Assembly (NCBI GenBank): GCA_030035585.1
Contig: CM057465.1
Coordinates: 35,048,001 to 35,112,000, forward strand
DNA from: Dugong dugon
Taxonomy: Eukaryota > Chordata > Mammalia > Sirenia > Dugongidae
Direction: 5' to 3'
DNA: 64,000 nucleotides
A program made the translations under genes and the position numbers. Below, in pieces: positions 57,241-64,000 of this stretch. The notes under the pieces are model-generated. The model saw only the letters and a list, made by a program, of their open reading frames with translations, was not told the DNA's origin and searched no databases. Numbering within the stretch: the first letter of the stretch is position 1; every line of letters starts with the position of its first letter.

Positions 57241-57844
57241 TATATCTTGTAAACGTCAAAACCACATTTTCATCTAATCCCTATGTCACAAAACAGAACA
57301 TTCTTTAAATCATGTATTTGAGACACTTTCTGGATTATGTATAGTGTTGAGAAGTGTAGGTTCTGGAAGTCCTACCCTGTGCATATTCTTTCAAGAATGG
57401 TAATTCTTGAAATTCCTACAGGAATGGTTTTTGGTGGTGCTTTATGGGGTTAGGACCTACAGGGATTTATATTTTTGAGTTCAGGAAACAAGATTGATGA
57501 ATAGTATCAAAGGTGGTTTGACGGGGAGTGAGAATTGATTTTATTTGCTTCCAAGAAGTCATGGTTCCATAGTAATTATACACTTGGAGACTGAAAGGCA
57601 CAAATAAAGACTGACAGCTCATCCATTCTACTGAGAGGTACCTGCTTGTGGGCTTTAGAGGAAGAATATAGTACCATCAAAAATGATAGATGAGAACCAA
57701 AAGATTGTGGTGTTGGAAAGACTACCAAGCACAGGTGGGTAGGGTAATCGTAATGAGTGAAAAATATAGGATGTTATATTGTACTGGATTCACCAGAATA
57801 TTTACAGAGCCTCCTTTAGGGACTTAGTGTATCCAAAAAACAAA
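57241..57844. other. Unassigned intron sequence
   Basis: Nothing recognised. Confidence 0.5.
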
Positions 57845-58010
57845 AAAAACAATTGCTGTCTGGTTAATGCCAAGTGCTGTGGAGTCAATGCCTACTCATA
57901 GTGACCCTTATAGGACAGAATAGAAATGCCCTGTTGGGTTTCCAAGGAGTGGCTGGTGGATTTGAACTGCTGACCTTTTGGTTAACAGCCTAGCAGTTAA
58001 CCATTGTTAC
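57845..58010 (-). mobile_element. AfroSINE, short type, antisense
   Basis: AAGTGCTGTGGAGTCAATGCC, ATAGGACAGAATAGAAATGCCC, TTTTGGTTAACAGCCTAGC. The 5' end is worn (CCATTGTTACTGC). Confidence 0.85.
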
Positions 58011-58309
58011 TGCATCAAATGTACATATGAATTCTACAGTATTTTCTTTCTAACTGTTACAGCACTTATGTGTGCCAGACGGTCTTCTAAGTGATTGATT
58101 AATTGATTGTGTAAATTAATACATGCATATTGGGATAATAGCACCATGGAACAAAATCGAATTTTTCAATATTAATGTTTAACTTGCAAATTCAGAAACC
58201 TTAGGAGTGTGAAGTTGATTTTTCATTCATTCATTAAATTCACCATCTATAATTATTTTGTACTTTATAATAGAATCTTTAAAACAAGAACATACAGTGA
58301 TCTTTATCT

Positions 58310-58860
58310 CTGTTGTGCAGATGAGGATTCTATCCCCCTAGTAGTTCCTGTTACTTTCTACACCTCTTGACTATTGACCCCTTGAATATTGGAGACTTGA
58401 ATTTTTTCTCTTCAGACACTACACTGTTATCCTCAAACTCCTTTTCCTACACTCTGCTTCCTAGGAAATTATACTCTGCAACTGAAGGCCACAGGCCCAG
58501 GAGTTATCTGAGATCCCTCTATTTCCTTCAAGTCTTATGCTCACCATTATAACTTCTTTCATTAATCCTTACTTCTATTTCTGTGCCTCTACCTTTATTA
58601 GGCCCTCATCGAATCTTGCCCACATTATACCAATGATTTCCTATGTGGTCTCCCTGTTTCATTCTTGCTAAATCTCCCAGCCTCCTTCCTACCTCAGTTC
58701 CTCTTTTACCTACGTAAGAGAAGGATCTATCTAATCTAAAAAAATTATTATTTATTCTGTAATTAAAAGCTTTTAGTCAGTCCCAATTATAGACAGAATA
58801 AAGGCTAAATTCCTTAGCAAGTTGATACGCTCTCCTGATTCTTATCTGGTAAAAGAATAA
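58310..58860 (+). mobile_element. L2 LINE fragment
   Basis: Sense L2: ATTAGGCCCTCATCGAATC, TGTGGTCTCCCTGTTTC, CAGACAGAATAAAGGCTAAATTCC-type order (58790), CTCTCCTGATTCTTATCTGG. Diverged. Confidence 0.55.
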
Positions 58861-59797
58861 GAGTTCAACGAATATTTGTAGAATGAATGAATAGGAAATT
58901 AAAAAAAAATTACAGTTATCATTGTAATTGAACACAAATTGAGATGATTCAAGTATCAAGTATCTCAACTGAGGTTTTTTTAGAAGAAACTTGGATGTAG
59001 ACAATGGAGATAAAGATTGATGCACTGTGTGAAGTTCAGATATTATGTTTTGATGATTTTTAATGGTGCATATATGCTTTATGTTTGGGGGCTAATTTGA
59101 TTTTTGAGGTTGATCTCTAAGTAATAAAATTATGTATTGTTTATTTTTGCATAGAAGTCAACTGCTAGAATATTTACAACATAAATAGAAGATTATACAA
59201 AATCCTGTATGAAACCAGTCAAATCTCCTTAACAATGTTTTGATGAGGGCATAAAGAAGAAATGCAAATAAGTTTCAACTATCTTGATAATTTCTTTTGA
59301 TTAACAAAAGCTACTTGAATGTTGGCTGAGGATTTTGAGGCTATCACAGGGCTCAGCAGAAGAAAAGAGTTCTATGATCCATTAGTGATGTCTGCCATGG
59401 GCATAGGAATAGCAAATTACAGCATACGTGCCATATTTGTCAGCTCTAACTAAAATTTTGCTTAAACTTTAAAAGACTGTATTTACTTGGAAGATTGTGA
59501 AGAATGCTGCTTATACTAAAAGTACCTTAGTCCTTAAAATTTTTATAATTTATTCCAGATTTTAGGTGAAGTACCAACTGAATGAAATTCAACTATATCT
59601 GTCTGTTATTTGAGACTGAGAGAGATGATATTTTGTAGGCAGTATGAAAGTATTATCATAATGTCTTGGAAATCTTCACAAATCCATAGGGTAATGAATT
59701 AATAACAAAAGAAACATTAAAATATTATAATCTAGAATCCATTTCCAAAAAAACAAATCATATAACAGTGCACAGAGTATGGAATCTAACAGACCTA
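58861..59797. other. Unassigned intron sequence
   Basis: Nothing recognised. Confidence 0.5.
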
Positions 59798-60011
59798 CCA
59801 TATTTTTGCACAATAATGCATGCCTTCTACGTTTGTTTGCCAATTGCGCCCTCCGCCTGTGAGGTATTTTTGTAAGCACACTATGCTAATTTTTTTACAG
59901 CAACATGTAAAAAAACAATTGGCATAGCGGCGCTTATGAAAATACCTTGTGGGTAGGGTACCATTGAGAAACAAATGTAGAAGTTGCACATTATTTGCGT
60001 AAAAAATATGG
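59798..60011. mobile_element. 214-bp palindromic (foldback) element
   Basis: Starts CCATATTTTTGCAC and ends GTAAAAAATATGG. The two halves (59798-59900 and about 59905-60011) are inverted copies along their whole length, roughly 75-80% matching by eye, with only a few bases at the centre (GCAACA). Shared blocks include CTTCTACGTTTGTTT / CTTCTACATTTGTTT, GGTATTTTTGTAAGC / GGTATTTTCATAAGC and CTATGCTAATT / CTATGCCAATT. This is typical of a MITE of a DNA transposon; no clear target duplication was found and the family is not known to me. Two antisense ORFs over it are by-products. Confidence 0.8.
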
Positions 60012-60349
60012 AAGGTTTGAATTTCAGTACTATTAGTTACAAGATGTTTAACTTATACAAATGAGTTAATGTTTAAAAGCTTCAGTTTTCATATTTGTCA
60101 GTAAAGGATATAGTATCATCTTTGTAGGACTGTTATGAGGAATAAATAAGAAAATGAACGTACTTTTATGTCACTTGTCACATGTCTTATATACAGTGTC
60201 ACTTAACAAGAACACACTAAAGACCAATCTCTTTCTGTTACCTCTATTAATATACTTCTGATAATTATATTCTTGAAAGAATTTCATTTGCTTTAAATGT
60301 AGAGATGTTATATACCATAGTCTGACAGTCCTATCTGGTAAATATCAAT
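60012..60349. other. Unassigned intron sequence
   Basis: Nothing recognised. Confidence 0.5.
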
Positions 60350-61570
60350 CAGTCATCATTTAATTATTGAGCACATACCACCCCCATCCTAGGGACTGAT
60401 AATGCAGAAATGAACTTGTAATAATCTCTGCCTAGAGGACAACACAATCTGTTATGGATGAAGAAATTTCACCTGGTCAATTACCCTATTAATCTATTAA
60501 TTAGAGAAGAAAATAGAGCTGTGGACCAGTGGAGGACAAAACAATTAACTCTAGAGACTCAAGACATGTTTAAAATCAGATGTGACTTGTGATCATGATT
60601 TTGAAGTAGAAGTGAGATTTCATAATATGGGGAGGGGAAGGAATGATGTTTTAGACAGAGGAAATCTAATGAGAAAAGTCATGGATCCCTAGGAGAAGAG
60701 GTCACAGGGAAGAGACAGAGGTTGGTGACAGTGGAGAAAATGGTTGGAGAGGGTGTAGAGATGAAGCTCTAAATTAAGTTGTGAAAATATAGTGAAGAGC
60801 TCTATAAACCAAATCACAGGGCTTGAATTTTATCTTGCAGACAATGGGGAGTCAGTAGCAATTTCAAAGAATGAAATTCACATCCGTTTTTTGGGAGAAA
60901 ATCATGCTGGAGAAAAATGATTTGGTTTTCCTGGAAATAATAAGGGACTGATAAATAAGGAAACTAGAGAAGATGTATTACTAGAGTTCACGAAAAAGAT
61001 GACCAGGAGGTAAAATATCAAGACACCTCTAAGATTTCCATATTGGACGTTGGGGAAAAATGTTGGTGACACCATATCTAACTAGCAAAGTTAGAGAGGC
61101 TGATTTGTAAAGAAAGATGAGTTAGGTTTTAAACATTTTTTAATATCTGGGAGAAATGTAGGTAAGAGATCTAGGTGGAATATCTAGGAGATATCACAAA
61201 CGATATTTAGAAAAAAGTTTTAGTCTAAAAAAGTTTAGAATTGAGATTAGAGTTTAAAATATAGATTTTCTAGAAAAGGAATGGAAGACTAAATTAGCTG
61301 ATGTCTAGATTTATTATTTGGAAAATATTCGTGGTCATAGCACACAATTTTGGAGGTACGGACAGTGAATAGTCCTGTATTTTAGAAGTAGGACTAGTAG
61401 CTAGAGTGGTAGGAACTGTGTCAGGAGTGCTAAGCAAGAGATGAAGATTTCCAGAAGGAGACTCTCGGTATCTAAAGCAACAGTATGATGGAAGATGAAG
61501 ACTAACAAGAGGCATGGCTTGAAGTGTTTCAATTATGTTGTCGGACTTCGAAAACCACATTTGTGGATAT
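60350..61570 (-). mobile_element. L2 LINE fragment (1.2 kb), antisense
   Basis: From the reverse 3' end (ATTATTGAGCACATACC, GGACTGATAATGCAGAAATG) through AAATCACAGGGCTTGAATTTTATC and GGAGTCAGTAGCAATTTC to GGATTTTC-type RT region sequence. Right end approximate. Confidence 0.65.
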
Positions 61571-61584
61571 TCTGTAGAGCATAG

Positions 61585-61735
61585 CTTCTCTAATTTTAGT
61601 AGCCAAGGAATCACCTGAGGATCCTGTTAAAATGCAGATACTGATTCTGTAGGTCTCAGATGGAATCTGAGATTATAGTATTCTAAGAAATCCCAGGTGA
61701 TGCCAGTGTTACTGAACTATGGGCTACACTTTTCA
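61585..61735 (+). mobile_element. MER5-like hAT MITE
   Basis: CTCTAATTTTAGTAGCCAAGG, AATCACCTGAGGATCCTG, TTAAAATGCAGATACTG, CTGTAGGTCTCAG, ATCCCAGGTGATGCCAG follow the MER5A order. Confidence 0.8.
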
Positions 61736-62579
61736 AAAAAGGGTTTAGTGGTTAGTCTCTTTATATTCTATTTTACAGAAGGATGAGCAGGTACGTCCTT
61801 TAGTAGAACTCACACCAAGTATCAAACATTTATATCTTTTGTGCTTTTGTTTCTGACATTTTTTTGCCTACCTGTAAGCTAGAAAGAGTCTCATTTGACA
61901 ACATTTCAGAAAAAAGCACACTCTTCAATCCAAATGTCTTAAATTCCTTAGTTTACTGGTTTCTTACTCTGTTTATGTTGCCTCAGAGACCCCACTTACC
62001 TCAGAGCTGTGTCTCCATGTCCCTTGTGTCTGTTTTACTAATAAACTGTAAGCTAGCACTTTGTACACACTAGTCTGTCTGTAAACCTGAAACTTGGGAA
62101 ATGATGTTAACAAGCACTGTAAAAAAAAAACACACCCACATAGCACTTTTCTATTACCTAAAGAGGCAGGAAGGATAAAAATGTCAAGAAAAATAAAGGT
62201 CATTAGTAAGAAGGAGAAAAATATTGAGTCACTAATCAAATAAAGTTATGAGTGAGATATGGAGAAATTGATCAAGTGAGCATTTGACAGAAAAATATTA
62301 AAAAGGGAAAGGGAGAGGAATATTAAGACTGACAGCTTGATATTTCTATCTGCTCCAGATTACTAGTGATTTTAAGGCTGAAGTAATAGCTTGATTTTCA
62401 AAGAACTGATTACAAATGTTCAACTAAGCCTCTCTTACTGTCTTGCTGTCTTCTTTTCAAATAAAGAAACAGAAATAGAGAGAGGTAACAGATCTAAGTG
62501 ACATTACCAGGGACATGAAAGCTAGTTGTCAGCAAAATTATAATTAGCAACAGAAATCAACAAATTTCTAATTAAATTA
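61736..62579. other. Unassigned intron sequence
   Basis: Nothing recognised. Confidence 0.5.
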
Positions 62580-62602
62580 CACACACACACACACACACAC
62601 AC
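62580..62602 (+). repeat. (CA)n microsatellite
   Basis: About eleven CA units. Confidence 0.95.
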
Positions 62603-62987
62603 AGCCTTGAGCTTTATACAATACTATAGAAATATTAGATATTATGCCAACCTGATATATTATCCACTGGGCTTCAAGTGGAAGTTATAGAGTTGAAAAA
62701 TAAAGAAATTTTTCTTCCAAGGCATCTATGCTTCTTGTCTGTAAACATCTGTGAGTGGTAGAGACTTATGTAGTGCCAGCTGAGTATGTTTTGACATAGC
62801 AGCTATTAGAGATAAAAATTGGTACTAAATGGTCTGAAAGGTAGCTGGAGATTGTGAAAAATTTTTTTAAAAAGTGAGAATTGGTGAGACCTATGGGTTG
62901 ATTTGTGAAATATTTTCTTTATTACCTATACTGGAAAATAAACTATTTTATGGACTTGTGCTGCTGCACCATCAATAAATCTACTAT
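62603..62987. other. Unassigned intron sequence
   Basis: Nothing recognised. Confidence 0.5.
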
Positions 62988-63193
62988 GTTCTCATTGGAT
63001 GCCATTGAGTTGATTCTGACTCATAGCAACCCCATATGACAAAGTAGAACTGCCCCACTGAGTTTTCGGGGCTTGCAGTCTTTATGGAAGCACATCGCCA
63101 GGTCTTTATCACACGGAGCCTCTAGGTGGCTTCAAACTGCCAACCTTTTGGTTAGCAGCCAAGTGCTTAACCGTTGCACCACCAGGGCTCCTT
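62988..63193 (-). mobile_element. AfroSINE, long type, antisense, with target duplication
   Basis: ATGCCATTGAGTTGATTC to TTGCACCACCAGGGCTCC. Flanked by AAATCTACTAT (62977-62987) and AAACCTACTAT (63194-63204). Confidence 0.94.
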
Positions 63194-63204
63194 AAACCTA
63201 CTAT

Positions 63205-63574
63205 AAGGAATAGTAAATCTTGTGGCAATGCTAAGTAAGCATTGGTGGCAGTTATATTTCCTTCATCAGAGTAATTAGTTTCTAGAGATTAATAATAATA
63301 ATAGATAAAAGTAGTTTTCACTCTTCCTTTTTTTTTTTTTTGATACTAAATTCCATACAAAGATTACAGAGAATCTGTTATGCATTTTGTAATCAAAATC
63401 ACTTTAAAAAGCAAATTAAACTTTATGTAATTATAAAATGCTGGCACTGGAAGATAAGTTAGATATCATGTAATAAAACAGCTTTGTTTTACAAGTTGAA
63501 AGTATATGGGCTGTAGAGAGACAATGCATTTTCCAAAGTCAAACATAGTCACACAAAGAACACAGGTTTTTGTT
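63205..63574. other. Unassigned intron sequence
   Basis: T run at about 63329-63342. Otherwise nothing recognised. Confidence 0.5.
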
Positions 63575-64000
63575 TTTTTTTTTATCGTGATTTTTTTAAT
63601 TCAAGGATTTGTCTTCGATTTCACTGTTCCTTTTTTTCCATTGTTTCAGATTTGCTCCTAAAACGTTCTATTGCACTGTCCATTTCTGAAATATTGTTTA
63701 TCTTTTGGATTTATAATTGCTGTTTTTGAATGATCTCTAATTTTTTACTTATTTTGACATTTGACATTTTGGTCATATATTATTTTCCTGAATTCTTCCA
63801 TTGCTTTGTCTGTATTTTCCCTGATTTGTCTATATTTTCCATGATTTTGTCTATTTTTTCCTTATTTTTGTCTGCATTTTCCTTCATCTCTTTCCTAATT
63901 TATTGGAGAACGCTGATTATTAGAGTTTTGAATTCCCTATCAGGTAGTTTCAGTGCCTTTTGTTCTATTGGAAGGTCACCTGGTTTTTATTTTGTTCACT
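63575..64000 (-). mobile_element. L1 ORF1 region, antisense, running off the window
   Basis: The reverse complement resembles the ORF1 coiled-coil region of the L1 at 17400-17560 (for example the sequence read as ATGGACAGTGCAATAGAACG beside AGACAACTCAATAGAAAGTG, and AATCGAAGACAAATCCTTG beside GATTGAAGATAAAGCAC). Four tandem units of 20-21 bp lie at 63808-63890. Only part of the element is visible. Confidence 0.7.

Larger units (their letters stand above)
40230..64000 (+). other. NAV3: NAV3 intron, at least 23.8 kb, open at the window edge
   Basis: Begins with donor GTAAGG. No further NAV3 exon was recognised to the end of the window. Repeats inside it are listed separately. Confidence 0.8.

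Overview
The window is ordinary mammalian intron-rich DNA, AT-rich and packed with interspersed repeats. The lineage is almost certainly Afrotheria (elephant, manatee, hyrax, tenrec and relatives). It carries about twenty copies of the tRNA-derived AfroSINE family, an RTE/BovB-type LINE with its characteristic 3' end, and a full-length L1 of the type found with them. The species cannot be fixed from the sequence alone; a paenungulate such as an elephant would fit.

The only host gene is on the + strand: four consecutive coding exons (312-429, 1050-1102, 37012-37084, 40046-40229) that together encode the N-terminal calponin-homology (CH) domain and the Gln/His-rich segment after it of a neuron navigator. 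The residues fit NAV3 better than NAV1 or NAV2. All exon edges have AG/GT sites and the phases join without a frame break (428 nt of CDS). Earlier and later exons lie outside the window. The last intron runs at least 23.8 kb to the right edge with no further exon seen.

Region by region: 1-1.1 kb, the first two exons. 1.1-15.7 kb, an intron with ancient MIR and L2, AfroSINEs, RTE 3' pieces and an old MaLR provirus. 15.7-23.4 kb, a full-length but dead L1 with a target-site duplication. 23.5-31.9 kb, RTE pieces, L2, MER5-like DNA transposons and an element with perfect 16-bp terminal inverted repeats containing a 24-bp tandem repeat. 31.9-35.1 kb, a near full-length RTE LINE, decayed. 37-40.2 kb, exons three and four. 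40-64 kb, the next intron, with a second 5'-truncated L1, a MaLR solo LTR, a MaLR element with both LTRs inserted inside a hAT-like element, a 214-bp palindromic element and the start of an antisense L1.

The repeats form functional partnerships. The AfroSINE 3' end matches the 3' end of the RTE LINE, as expected if RTE proteins copied the SINEs. MIR and L2 are the older pair of the same kind. The most unusual signal is an open frame in the L1 3' UTR. It is present in both L1 copies that cover the region, and the three length differences counted between the copies are all multiples of three.
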